Source of the DNA: Thamnaconus septentrionalis
Lineage: Eukaryota > Chordata > Actinopteri > Tetraodontiformes > Monacanthidae
NCBI GenBank assembly: GCA_009823395.1
Contig: CM020513.1
Coordinates: 15,613,001 to 15,677,000, forward strand
DNA: 64,000 nt
Direction: 5' to 3'
This document shows, one piece after another, positions 39,770-52,120 of the stretch. The notes under the pieces are model-generated. The model did not search any database, was not told the DNA's origin, and saw nothing but the letters and a program-made list of their open reading frames with translations. Each line of letters opens with the position of its first letter. Positions within the stretch are counted from its first letter, which is position 1. The position numbers and the translations under genes are program-made.

Positions 39770-42700
39770 ACGCTGAGAGAAAGGAAAGTGCAGGAGGTGA
39801 AAGACAGAGAAAGGGGATTTGGCGGTGGTCTTGTGTAAAGGAGTTACACAGGAGAAGCGGCTTAGGTTAGAGCAGAGTGGACAACACAAATGGGCTTATG
39901 GCTGATTGTGGGCTGTGACAGAAAAAAGAGGGTTGAGGGAGTCTTCAGGCAGAACTGTATTAGCCAAGGTGCATACAAAAAACACTAGGTGGGTCCCAAA
40001 TTGCATGCTGCTACAGGAAACTCTTAATAGTTTGAGAAGTCTGCAAAAATGTAGGGTGCTTTTCCATGAAGGAAATTTCAATAATAATGGAAATAGAAAT
40101 AGAAATATTTAGCTCTGGGCTGTTTTGTTTTTTTAATCTAAATTCAGTTAATTGTAATTCCCTAATAATCAATACAGTTATTATGATATGCAGAAATTAA
40201 AATGCAGTATTGAAACATCAGCCGCTGCTGAGGTCATTCAGTTGAAGATGGTTTTGAGCCAGCACATTCATCAACACCCACTCATTCGTGGATACTGCAG
40301 ACAAGCACGATTCCGGAATTTGATGTAGCTTCCGTCGTGAGATGGTTCAGACACCTGAGTCTCTACCGGTTTAATAATAGTTTGATAAAGAAATGCCAGT
40401 ATTTGTACTGCACTGATACTGGCAGAAGTACCTGATGCTGGACTGTGACAGCAGGGAAAGTGTGTCAATAACAGATATGGCCAGTGAATGAATTCTGCAG
40501 CAGCACCAGGAATCTCCTCACAGGGAATAAAATGTCAGCGTGGTCCACATTTGAATAGACAGTCCAAAAATTGCAGCCCGATATTTTCTAAATGTCATGA
40601 AGATTGTCGGCACCTCGACGACGGTATTGAGGGTAAAGTTGGCATTTGGCTCTTATATTTCTGTCGAGTATTGCGCCGTCGACGTTGAGCCTTCCATATG
40701 CTAATACTTAATTACGTTTTCATGACACGTTCTGACATCCTCCCCCGACTCGCCCACCTTATTCTCCGTGAGTCACTGTCCACCTCTTTCATACCTCATC
40801 CGCAGACACGATTTGGTAGATTAATACTCAAAGAGGGTAGAATTCAGTGCGGTGCAATCCGTCAAAGCCACCTGCCAGCACAAAGCCCTTTTCCCACCAC
40901 TCAACTCCTCCCTCTCATCTATCTCCCCTCTGTCTCTCTCAAAGTGTCGCACCCCATTGTCTGGCCCTTCTTCGCTCACCTTTGGCTCAGCTTTTTTGTT
41001 CATAATCAGTTAGGTGATTATTCCAATCAGGTGATTAATTACGGAGCCCCTCGGTCCTTCTGTGCCACACGTTTCCAAGTCCCACAATCAGGGCGGCGAC
41101 AGCCGGGTTGAGCGATGCTTCTTTTAAGACCCTCCATGACCTGCTGCAACTCCGGCTGCAATTGTTTTCGCCTCACCCTGACAGACGAAGGTTTAACAGA
41201 GAGCAGAGACACAGCACAACATTGCACCTGCAACAAATACAAACACCCACTCACCGCTGACTGCCTGACACAACTATATCTTGCATGTCCAGCAATTCAA
41301 ATATTCATTTGGTTGGATAGTCCCTCTCAGGGAGGAATTAATTCACTCCAAGTCTTGCATTATAACTCTCCCCGAGGCATTGCAAAGTTTTTCTTCTCTT
41401 TTCTTTTTTTTGTCTTTTTTGGACCAGTTCCATTCATCTCCTCTGTTTGGGTGAGTCAGACTGCACAGAGAGCAAGTTATAGGGCTCCTTGGCGAAAACA
41501 AGAAACCCTTTCTCAGTAGCCTGATAGGCCATGTAGGGTCGATATCATGCAGAGATAGCAAGGAGTGCAATGTGTAATTGCCCTGAAGAGTACAGCCTTG
41601 TGAAAAGAGGAGCCCAGCAACTATGCAAACAATCCAGATGGATGTTGATCCACTCGCAGTAAACCCGGTGAAATTGAACTCTAAGCCGGATTCAGGAGCT
41701 CTGAAGTGGAGTGGGGGAATCAAGACCAGTGTCTTTTAATCAAACTAACAATGCTCTTTAATTCTGTGTTAATTAAATGAAGCAACTGACTGAGCAGCGG
41801 CCCACAGCCAGCGGACCTTCAGTCTCATAAACATCCGCTCGCTGGATTTGTGTTGTGTTTAACTGGGTATTAGTGCCCGCTCCCTGGGTGTGCTGTTGCG
41901 GTTTACACAGAAGGTCTGTCAGCTGAGGGATCGCGGCTCGCAAACAGCTCCTCAGGATTTCAAACATTCTCTCTGCTTGAAGCCTCTTTCCTGGCAACTT
42001 GTTTAACACCTTTCAAAAAAAGGGCCAGTACATCCATACAGTTCCTAAATTAAATGAGGGAGTGGCGAGTTCTGGTGCAAGCTTTCACACAGTTTGCCAG
42101 TGGATTCATTGTCTTTCCCTGGCGCTCCCCCACCCTCAGATGCTGCTTCGTCATTGTAATGAGCAAATCTTGGCCACTTGGGAGAGATGTAGAGAGAGAA
42201 AAAATAGCCGCCATTAGGTGTCAAAAGAGTGTGAAAAGAGCGCCACTGTTTTCTGTCAAGTGTAACCCTCCCCGCCATCGCCTGTCTCCGCTCTTAAGTT
42301 TCCACCAGCCACGAAACGCTTTCTGTCCCTCCACAAGCAGTTCTACTTATTATTTCCCTGCCTTTTAACTACAAAACCATTGATGGAAAATGTCAGGACA
42401 GTTGTGACCTTTTCTCCAGAGGTGCCGCAATAAAGCCGAGACAAGTCAACAATGGACACTATAACATGCGGAGACTCAAAGCTGAATTATAATGACTGAT
42501 GCTAAAGCAGATACACACACAGACACACACGACAGCAATTACGGGGGGTAAAAAGGGAGGATGCGCTAGTGGAGGGCTGGTGAGGGAGACTGTTGCCATT
42601 TGGCAGCCAGTCCAGCAGGATGAGAGAAATTATGAGTTGAGCCAGAGCCCGGGTGAGGGAGCATTCATCAACCAGTCATCACAGCGAGACACATGACCCA

Positions 42701-44914
42701 ACAGGGAGCCTTTGTCTTGACCGCTTCATCAGCTCGCACTTATGCGCTGATTGTTTGAGAGCAAGTGGAAAAGGCCCTTCTCTATTCAGAATTCCCTGTG
42801 TCATATAATCTTCCAGGCGATCTAGCAGGCTACTTCGCATGCGCTCGCTGTATCAGAAAGTAGACGCGTCCCAAGAAGGGACCGACAAACGTGTCTTGCC
42901 TGCAGTTAGCAGACAGAGTAACTAGCGCAGAATGCATAAAGATGACAAATGAATACATCCACCTGCTCGGCGCACGCTTTGGGAGCAGGTAGATCCGAAG
43001 GCATTAATGCCGGCTTGCGTTAGCAGGGTCCGCCTCTACAAGATTGGCAACATGGTCCGCATAAGCAAATGAATTCCTAACTGAAAAGAGAATAATGAAA
43101 GAGGCCAGTGAGGCCCAAGATGGCCTTCTCATAACAACAATGATGGAGACGCTCTCCTATTGATGCTCCCCTCTCTTGTCTTTTTACGAACTTTACCTCT
43201 GGGTGCTGGAGCGAGGCACACCGTTCTGTTCTAGACAGGTTTTCATTGCTTTCACTGATGTGAAAAGACCTGCGGGAGGAAAAAAAAAAGGAAGCTTTTT
43301 AAAGTCACATGGTGTGTGCAGAACAGTTTTAATGGACGGGGAAACAATATGGTGCAATAATGCAAATTCACCTCCTCAGCCGCCCACTTACCCCACTCTG
43401 TTGGGGAGCAATTAATTGAAGAATTTGAGCAAGTAAATCATGCAGAATTGTCATGCAAATCGGTTGAGGTTGAACCACTGTAACTAGCATAAGAAGCAGT
43501 GGGAGAGTTATGTTTCAGTTTAGAAGTACATGCAACATTTATTACTGTTGTGCAGTGTGGAAACATCCTAATATTAAATTGCACCTGGCATCCCCGACTT
43601 TGTTAGCTTATAACAGTTTGTTGTTTGTGGACACGAAACACAAAATAAAACAGAAAGTGAACAGTTTTGTTTGCTTGCTTAGTTTGTGGATAAATCAAAA
43701 AAGGAGGATGGATGTCTGTGTCTTTCACAGATTTCTAACGCGGATGTTGTTTCAAGTCAGACACACAGTATATGTGTGAAGGTATGCCTGGAATCATGGG
43801 CTGCGAATAAAACTTTTTTTTCCTCCTAATATCTCGGTGTCTCTTTTCTACTCTTTTTCTCCCCTCAGTCTTTGTCCCCTCCCCCTTCACCTCCTCATTG
43901 CAGTCACTTCCATTGTGTGGAAAGGTGCATTTGCCTCCACCAGTGGAGCAGTGCCCATTATAGTAAATAGGCCAACACAACGTGCCCGCGAAGCCACCGC
44001 ACTCTATATGCAAAGCAGAAAGACACACTGGTAAAGAAACTGCCGCCAAGTGATTATATTTATAATTTAATTTCGTTGGTCCCACAGAGATAAGGGAAGG
44101 AAGTGGCTCCAGCTGACCAGGGATGAACGGAGAGATGGGAATGGGACTACAGCTTCATTGTCTGAGACGTCTGAGACGACGCCACTTAGCACTGAGCAGC
44201 CTGGCGGAGGCGCCGTGCTCACAGAGATCCTGCGGCCCCGGCTTCAAAAGCATGAAACCGTCCAGCGCCAAAGAAAGCAGGGATTTCTAATCTCTTCAAC
44301 TTTTGCACTCTTGAATCAAATGGATTTAGTTTCAGAAAACTCCAAACTCTTTTTTTCCGTCTCTCCCAACAGTGCAACTTGGTCCCCCCCGCTATTCTCT
44401 CCATTGCCCCGACATTCATTTCTGCTGAACAAATGTAAACAGCAGGGCGGCCTGGGTGCGATGTCAGTCACAAAAAGCAACGGCTCATTGCAGATTCTGT
44501 GGGCGAGATTTACTCGGTCCCAAGCAAGAAAGACGACTGAAGGACACGAGGTACTTTTCCCCACACGCTCTCTCGGCCTCCCGTCCCTCCAACCCTCCGT
44601 CCATCCCCCCCTCCCTCTCTCCATCCCTCCCTCCATCTGTCTGCTTTTTGTTTTGTTTTGTTCTGTGTTTTTTGTTGGGTTTTTTTCCTGAGACTGTAGC
44701 GCTGCAGACATCAAATTTCCTGACTTCTCTGTTTTCAAAGAGGGGTCCACTTATACTGATGACAATGCTGTGGGCCGGCACAACACTGTGGCGGCCAAAT
44801 GGCGAGACTCTCTGGGACTTGATGGGGAGCGAAGCCAAGAGCGAGAGAAAGGTGTGAAGTTGGCTGCAAAGAATTCAGTGACAGTGTAAAACTACTCCTA
44901 CTACTTCTTCCCTC

Positions 44915-44943
44915 TTCTCTTCTCTTCTCTCTCTCTCTCTCTC
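44915..44943. repeat. CT-rich low-complexity tract
   Basis: TTCTCTTCTCTT passes into a pure (CT)n run. It is a homopyrimidine strand. Confidence 0.85.
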
Positions 44944-46916
44944 ACTATCTATCTCTCCTCCTTTGGTCTTTGAGCTCACATCCTCTCATCTGTACGTTTG
45001 TCTCTCCACCGCTGTCTTGTCTCTCTGCCATCAGCATCTTCACTTTGAACCCAGCGGCATTAACGGCTCAGGGAAGTTACAAATGTTCTGAGTGAATTAT
45101 GTAAAGTACAGAGAAAAGGAGGTATGGCAGAGAGAGAAAAAAAAAACACAGAAAAGCGTGGAGTTTTCGCTTTATTTTATAATTCATCATACACCCACTT
45201 CCAGCCAAAATAAACTTGATTTATTAGGCAGTCCGGCACATTCTGGCTCAAAATCCTCTGAAATATGCACGAGAATATTAATCACTCTTTGTCTAGATCG
45301 AAATGAAAAATCAAACACATACACACACACAGCTGGAGAGAGAGAGTTTTTTTGGTGGGGTGGTGGGGCAGCAGTATATTGCATCTCTAATGGAAGCAAG
45401 TGTCTTCCACGTTTCAGCACATTTTACTGTTAGAGGCAGAGCGATAGGTGTCACAACAGCACCACCAATAGGACCAGCAGAACACAGCAAGCTCTGGCTC
45501 TTTCCCCCCCTCAACCCTCTGTTTTCTCTTTGCCTTCCCAAATCAAAACTTGTAGAGCTGAAAATCTGATTAAGGATGCTTCGCCTTGGTAGATAGCGCG
45601 TTTAATTATTTATCTCGGCAAACACAAGCGCAAAGACGTGCGGGAGAGAAAGAGACACAGACGCCGGGATACTGGGGGGATGGCGAAGTGGCAGCGCAGC
45701 CTAATTAGTGGGACATGACTGTATAATTGAGCTCTAATTGATACGAAGAGCATCGCTTTAGCCCACAGTGTGTCGTACACATGCTGTCGACCGCAGGCTG
45801 GATGTGTCTGCGCCATCTCGGTGCCATCTCCTGATTGATGCCTCTGTGTGAAATGCCCTTCAGCAATCTGTACCCACAATTGCTCGACGTCTATCAGTGT
45901 AGAACATCTCCTACCATCCATCCATCCGTCATTTCTCCTTTTTGCGGCTAAACGTTGCACATTATCTTGCTCTGCCCATCGCCACATTGATTCAGCCCTC
46001 CTCTCAAGGCGCTGCCCACCTCTGGTCCCTGGGTCCCTGCCTCTCAGGACGGTGAGAGAGCAGCGTTTGTAGTGTTGGGGTGTGGGAGGAGGAGGGGTAG
46101 AGTAGTGGGGGGTAGAAAAGACGGCATGAAAAGTTGGCGAAACGGAAACAGAATTTTTCTCTTTTTTTTTTTCAAAGAGAAGCTTCAGACAGAAAGAAGA
46201 TCAAATGCAAGTGCCTCCTTTCTTTGGGGAAGGTGCCTCCTTCACCTGCTCTCTTGATTGAGCAAATGAGGTTTGAAGCGGTTTCACTCAAAACTGAGAG
46301 CCGCAGCAAAATAAGAGGCGCCGCTGAGAGGCACAGCAGGACGCCAGAGTGCGACTCAGCTAACCAAGAGCACTGAAGTTTTAGACGGCAAGCGCTTTAA
46401 AAAGAATGCTGTGCACGGGCCGCGTCCTGATGCAAGTCGACCTTCAAGGACATTACGCTCATTTACACAGCAATTAAGCACTACCCTGTTGGTAAATTGA
46501 AAAAGAGACAAAAATCCTCTGTGGATTTAATAACAAACTCATTACCAGGACCCAACAGGGCGGAACTGCCTTTTAATTAGAGCAACACCTGATTAACGCC
46601 CAATTAACAGAGCCAGAGCCACTTAATTCTCCCCTACTTTGGCAGGTTGAGAACATGAACATAAGCAGTCTAGTATCACAGTGGTTCCGCTTCTCTTGGG
46701 AGGGAAAAGTAAATAACGACTCTGGGAGGCAGGCTGTTGTGCTGTGGTCCAAACTCTCTGCAAGCGGGACGTGTTGTGCAAAAGGAGACAGATGCAGGAA
46801 GTGACTGGCGAAAGCTGTTCCTCGCTACACCTGCAACTCCTGGTGGAGGATGTGGGACACCTGTCCGAACAGGAAACAATCCAGTGCGAGATGCTGTTTG
46901 GCTCGATCATGACATT

Positions 46917-46952
<36 letters not shown>
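46917..46952. repeat. (CA)n microsatellite
   Basis: About 18 perfect dinucleotide units, just past the predicted 3' end of the claudin-like gene. Confidence 0.97.
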
Positions 46953-46954
<2 letters not shown>

Positions 46955-46977
46955 GCAGGGATGAGAAGGAGAAAGCT

Positions 46978-46983
46978 TTTATT
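46978..46983 (-). terminator. Candidate polyadenylation signal of claudin-like gene
   Basis: Plus-strand TTTATT gives AATAAA on minus, about 640 nt after the stop at 47,617. The intervening AT-rich sequence looks like a 3' UTR. Confidence 0.5.
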
Positions 46984-47616
46984 TACATTGAGAAGAGTGT
47001 GCATACGAAGCCAAGGATAAGTGCACGTTTACAAGAACTGTATTCGGTGAACACTTTGGTGTTCATCTGCTTTCCGAGAAGAACAAATGTAACATTTAAT
47101 AAAAAGAAAAGAAAAAAACATACTACATTTCCAGCAAAGATGACATTTTTTAACAAGTAAACAAAGGGTCACAATTTCTGTCATCAGCATCCACCAATAT
47201 CCCTGGACATTGTAAATTAAAAACTGTGGTTCGTGTTTAGATAGAACCAAACTCAGTAACTACAATCTTATAAAGTCCTGAATATGATTAGATTTGTAAC
47301 AGTTTTAAGACACTTTAGTATTAAGGCACTTTCAGACACCAAAATCTTTGCAAACACTTTCCCACTGGTTAGACAGAGAGCAGTTCTTTTTTCAAATGGC
47401 ATCGTTGCTTTTTAGTGTTTTCTCACTGTGTTTCAGTCCTCGTTCCAAACATACTGACAAACAAGCATAGCAGCTTTTCAGGAAGCTTCAGTCCAGAACT
47501 CTCTGTTATTTACCTTTGGCACTTGCTTGTGTAGGCGAAGCGCTCATTATAAACAACTGAGTTCTTTGCACGTCGGTACAACATTGCGTTGCCATGTCCT
47601 TATTTCTCCTCCTCAC

Positions 47617-50377
47617 TCACGGTGATGGCAGCATGATACTCGTCTCACTCCAGCTGTAAGCAGAGTAACATCCATCGCTGAAAGAGCGTTTAGCAACCTG
47701 GAGCTGTGAAGTAATACGCCACGACTCCACAGCCTTCTCCAAATCCGGCAGGATGTCTGGTACAATAGCTTGTTCAGCAATGAAGACGATCGTCTCGACC
47801 ACCAGCAGGAGGACCCACCCAAAAGCCCCCAGCCAATAGGAGGAGCCCAGGCTGGAGAAGTCTTGACTGATCTCCTCCCAGTGCTGATAAGTGAAAAGGG
47901 ACCAGCTGAGGAGGAAGAAGAAACCTAAAGGCAGAAGTCAAAAAAGGAGGGTTAAAAAAAATCCAGAGTGAGACCCAACATCATTGTGAGAAACAGAAAA
48001 AAGCAATTAGGGTCGATGATTAACATTCCCGGAGCTCTGCAAAAGAGTTGGTATGATAATGAACCGCAATTTCAAGCTACCCTAAGTCTCTTTAAAGAGC
48101 CGTGCCCTGCAGCGGAGCTATGGTAATGAGAGGTGCATAAAAGAACAACTGGAGGTGCGAGTTTGACATTAACTGCGCAATCCAAAAGGCCACTTAGAGG
48201 TTAATTAGAAGTGGTGCCTCTTTCTGAGCTTGTCTGCACCTTATTAATTTATGACTTGAAAACTGCTAAAACAGGTACATGCTTAAACATTAAACCAACA
48301 TAATTTTGTTTTCCTACTTTCCTACTATGTTTTAGTATTATTCAGTGACTCGTATTGAGGTGAACCACTGAATCCGTGCACCTGCGTGGCCTGATGTAGG
48401 GCATCGCTGATATGAACTTATACAGTCCCAAACCATGGCCAGCTGTGGGTGCTGTGTCACTGTCAACTGTACTAGTGACCCTGTTATTAATCAACAAATT
48501 ATATTTGAAAAAAAAATAGTTTTGTGGTTACAAGGAAAGGAGAAACACAGCCCTGCATTATTACCTGTGGACAACATGGCGAGCAGCAGCAGAGTGGTGG
48601 GGTAGAGCGCCTGTCCTGCCATGAGGAGGGACCGTGTGTTGGAGTAGGAGCGCACCGTCTCAGATGTCCAGCAGAGGGCAAACACCAGACACAGAGCGGC
48701 GGTGCAGAGAGCCATCAGAAAGGAGAGAACTGCAAAAACTCTCTCAGCTTCCACGGCTGAGAGAAAAACGACGCGTTAGTGTCCGATCAGATCACTGTGG
48801 CTCTCTGAATGTTCTCTCTAATCTCCTCTCCTCTGGAGCAAAGCTCAGCTCTCAGGACAGAGTGACCTCACAAGTTAGAGTGAAAGAAACAGAGGAGTCA
48901 AAACAAGAGTACACGAGTTTGTACCACAGGTTCTGTTATGAGTGAGCTTGCAGTAAAAACAAAGGACACGTCAGATTTTAACAGGCGGGGTGTTTTTTTT
49001 TTGTTTTTTTGTTTTTTCCCAGCCCAATAACACTGTCTGTCGGTTTTTCTGCCTCTGGACAGAGATGACTTGACACAGGCCCATATAGTAAATAAAATTA
49101 CTGTCAGAAAGCCAGGTTGCACACTGCTACAACAATTGCCTAAAGGAAAACAAAGCTATGAAAGTGCTGCATAAAAGCTCTGAACTCTCCTGACATGATT
49201 TCCTGGAGCACATCTCCAAACTCATGCAGCAGAACATCCATAGTGTCTAATCCCTCCTTCTGTTCCAGGCTCAGTCGGCAGCGCTGAATGATGGCCAAGA
49301 AAGTATTCATGAAGTCACTGCAAAGTGAAGATTTCAACTTTCCAGAAGTCACTGTGACTCCATTACATATTTCTCAGAGAATTTGGATTACACACGTGTA
49401 CATTTATATTGCCATCATGTATGTTGATGTACTATGATTATGATGTGTTAAGAAGACCACTTTGGTTGGTGTGAGAGAAGAGAATGCAAAGGGCAGGGTT
49501 AGGTGGAAGAAGATGACTTTTACAATATTAATATGTTTAAAAAAAAAAATTGTTCGAGAAATTTCCAATTACTGCTTTGATAACTGCTTTGCTCATTTAG
49601 CTTTTGAGTCAGCAACTTCACCCAGCATTCAAGATAAATGTTTACATATACTGTATATATACAGTCCCTTTTAGAGGGGACTGCATATATACAGTACAGT
49701 CCCTACACATTTAGGGGGGACTGTAAAAATGTGTTTACACATTTATAATGTGTTAAACAGCTACAACATCCTTTTGTTATGATGGTTTGTTAATGGAGTC
49801 ATTTAGGTCGAAAACATTCAAACAATATTCGCCTCTTCATTTCTTGTCTTTCATGCACCAGCCAGTGAATTTATGTTTAAACATCATTCTGTCATAGCCT
49901 GAGAAGGGCTTCCAGTGAGAGGCTGATGTGTGGGGGGAAAAAGCCCTGCCAAGCTCCAGTGGGCCTCCAGATTGAGGACACAAGCCTTAGATTCATCCCA
50001 ATAGTAGCTTTGCATGTGACACAGTGAGTGAGGAACCCACCAGGCTGTGGTCCCCGTTGCTATTAAATTAACGGTAACAGGGGAAAACGTGGCTGGCAAA
50101 GAGTAAGAGAGCAGCAGCAGCAGTAGCGCGTTTCTACCCTGTCAAGTGTGTGTTTGTGTGATGGAGGGAGTCTGCAGGTTGTGCAGGTTCAAACGTGTTT
50201 ACAAATTCTGAGGAATTCGCTGGCAATCCAGCGTTCTCCCAGATGAGATGTTCCTTCACCTCTTCCTCCTCCTCCTCCTCCTCCTCCTCCTCCTCCAACT
50301 CATCCTCCCATCAAGAGGATCGAGAGGTGGAATAAATCGCCTTTCAACGAGGCCCAGAAATAAAAACATGTTGATAC

Positions 50378-50426
<49 letters not shown>

Positions 50427-50683
50427 TGGGTGAGTTGTGCCAGTTGTTGACGGCGGGCAAACAAAAACCACGTGACTTGGAGGAGGATCTCACCGTTGAA
50501 GCCGTCCCTCTCGCTCATCTGCCCGCTGTCCGTGTCATTCCACTCGGCCCACAGCCCTCCGTCCTTCAGCCAGAACGGGGTGAAGACGGCGTAGAGCACG
50601 CACAGGCAGCCCGCCAACCCCAGGCACGACTGGGAGAACCGGAAGCGGCTGATGGAGTCTTTCAGCAGCTCCGCCGGCTTCAT
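47617..50683 (-). CDS. Claudin/PMP22-like four-transmembrane protein, three coding exons
   Basis: Coding exons are 50,683-50,494, 48,756-48,565 and 47,924-47,617, joined in phase 1 with GT/AG borders, giving 229 aa. Hydrophobic segments lie at about 18-38, 70-93, 113-138 and 157-179. The first loop holds GLW (43-45), typical of the claudin/PMP22 superfamily. Claudins also carry a cysteine pair in this loop; no cysteine is present between residues 46 and 63, so this is not a classical claudin. The cytoplasmic tail (about 50 aa) ends SIMLPSP. Such proteins sit in the plasma membrane as junction or adaptor components; the role here is unknown. The stop overlaps a GTGAGT donor-like word, so a longer isoform is possible. 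I do not recognise the exact orthologue. Confidence 0.8.
49140..49317 (-). other. Orphan exon-like open frame inside first intron of claudin-like gene
   Basis: On minus, an acceptor-like TTTGCAG at 49,318 leads into a frame of about 59 codons with a plausible amphipathic-helix composition (for example FLAIIQRCRLSLEQKEG, then LLHEFGDVLQEIM), ending in TAG. Its phase (2) is incompatible with coding exon 1 of the host gene (phase 1). If real it belongs to another transcript or is a fossil exon. No upstream partner was found and I do not recognise the protein. Confidence 0.3.
49652..49724. repeat. Nested palindromes with ACAGTCCC / GGGGACTG arms
   Basis: The word ACAGTCCC and its complement GGGGACT alternate twice. 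The first hairpin spans 49,652-49,692 with TATATA-rich outer stems. The second spans 49,696-49,724 with a loop of about a dozen bases. This looks like a short MITE-type or fold-back insertion in the intron. Confidence 0.6.
50261..50296. repeat. (TCC)n microsatellite
   Basis: About 12 trinucleotide units in the first intron of the claudin-like gene. Confidence 0.95.
50379..50424. repeat. (CA)n microsatellite
   Basis: About 23 units, only about 70 nt downstream of the coding exon 1 donor of the claudin-like gene. Confidence 0.97.
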
Positions 50684-51130
50684 CCTGACAGCTGCTACGA
50701 ATTAAAAGTGTTCGTTCAGGCGTAGAGTAATTTTAAAAATAAAATATAAAATACAAAAACTTAAAATAAGGCCTAAGGTGTTGATTAAAACGGAATACTT
50801 GTTATTTAAGTTCGCCTTACCTTTGTTGTTGTGAGGTTGCACGGAGCACGTGAGGCTTGCTCAGCGACAGCTCTTGCTCGCTGCTGTACTGACACCGACT
50901 GTCTTCAGCGCGGCGTATCGAGACTTGTTGCCGACCCGAAACCGCAAGCCCTCCCTCGGCAGACGCAACCCTCCACGCCGTCACTCCACCACCTCTGCCT
51001 CGGTGGAAACTCCCCTCGTTTCACTAAGCGGCCGAATTTCCCCCGTGAATTCCGCACCTGCGATGGCCCCCACGTTCAACCCAAGCAGCAGCGGAAAGTG
51101 AAAGCACCCACAGTGGCCGGTTAGTATTTG
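50684..51130 (-). promoter_or_regulatory. 5' UTR exon and CpG-rich promoter of claudin-like gene
   Basis: A donor ACAAAG|GTAAGG at 50,821/50,820 and an acceptor-like TAG/CAG just upstream of the ATG at 50,683 suggest a non-coding first exon followed by an intron of about 120 nt. The DNA from about 50,822 to 51,120 is CpG-rich compared with its surroundings, with no TATA box seen. The transcription start is not defined. Confidence 0.45.
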
Positions 51131-51148
51131 AGGAAGCTTCCAGGGTGT

Positions 51149-51170
51149 AAAAAAAAAAAAAAAAAAAAAA
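51149..51170. repeat. Poly-A run (22 A)
   Basis: A plain homopolymer, with no clear retroelement body on its left. Confidence 0.9.
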
Positions 51171-51732
51171 TAGCCGCAGGGAATGAAATGTTCCAAGGAA
51201 GCAATAAAAATAAAGAAAAAAAAACTTGGACTTTAAAACACTGAGACTCTCAGTTTGAAATGTAGAAAGAAACTGTGAGGCATTACTCTGGCATAATCCC
51301 ACTCTTGGTTTCTCACCAAACATTCTGTTCTTCAACCACAAGTATCAGTAAACAACCTCCCTCCTCTGTTTCCTTTGCTGCAATGGAAGGTCACCCACGG
51401 CCCACCCAAACACAGGCCGGCAGGCAGTTACAAATATACACAGATAACAGACAACCTTGCAGTTATCGCTCTGATTCCCATCGTGCCAGGCAAGCGGTTA
51501 GCAATCCTGCGTTTCTGGTCTGGCGTTGTCCTGCTTCAGTCAATGGTTCACATACAAAAACAAAAAACACCCATTTTTCTCAGGTGGTTTCCAGAATTTA
51601 TTCAGAATTTATTAACATCTTCAGTTGTTGACACCCCCAGTGACTGTTTCATTTTTAACTGAAAGTTCATTTTTGAAGAAAATTTCACGCAAAAAGTAGA
51701 AAGATTTGTCACTCGTACTTCAATTGAAACAA

Positions 51733-51738
51733 TTTATT
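51733..51738 (-). terminator. Candidate accs polyadenylation signal
   Basis: Plus-strand TTTATT gives AATAAA on minus, about 380 nt after the accs stop codon. Confidence 0.55.
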
Positions 51739-52120
51739 AAAAAGACAAAAATCACATTTTTAAATCACAAACTAACTTTACAGAAGTATAATACATTCTG
51801 GCAAAATAAAGTGCATACCAACGCATAATGAAATGTCTCAGGGGGGAAGGGGGATTTCCTTTGTTTTGGTGTAATTTACATTTGGCAAGTAGGTGGGAGA
51901 TTAACAACAAAACCATTTTTCATTTCAAATCACTCTGCTAATAAGGCCGCTTTAAAGATAAGGCCTCAATGTGCAGAACAAATGGTCAAATACTACAACG
52001 GCCTGTGTGTCTGCCGTTTGTTTTCCAGGTTCTCCATCAAAAGCAGGCTGGCACAAATGTCGCCTGAAGGGGCCGCCTCTTAACTTCAGCAGAGACATCT
52101 GTTGCCGCTCATCCCCGGGC

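Larger units (their letters stand above)
37413..46970. other. Gene-free stretch between rag1 and the claudin-like gene
   Basis: About 9.5 kb without a supportable gene. Longer frames (38,731-39,120 plus; 39,349-39,771 minus; 44,158-44,691 plus) match no family I recognise, and several are made by microsatellites. It contains a (TG)n at 39,715, a CT-rich tract at 44,915-44,943 and a (CA)n at 46,917. TAATTA-, GATTAA- and ATGCAAAT-type words are frequent around 43,000-43,450, compatible with conserved regulatory DNA. Confidence 0.55.

Noticed and set aside
44158..44691. 177-codon frame on plus
   Set aside because: Its second half is a CCCTCC-type low-complexity tract and the first half resembles no protein I know.
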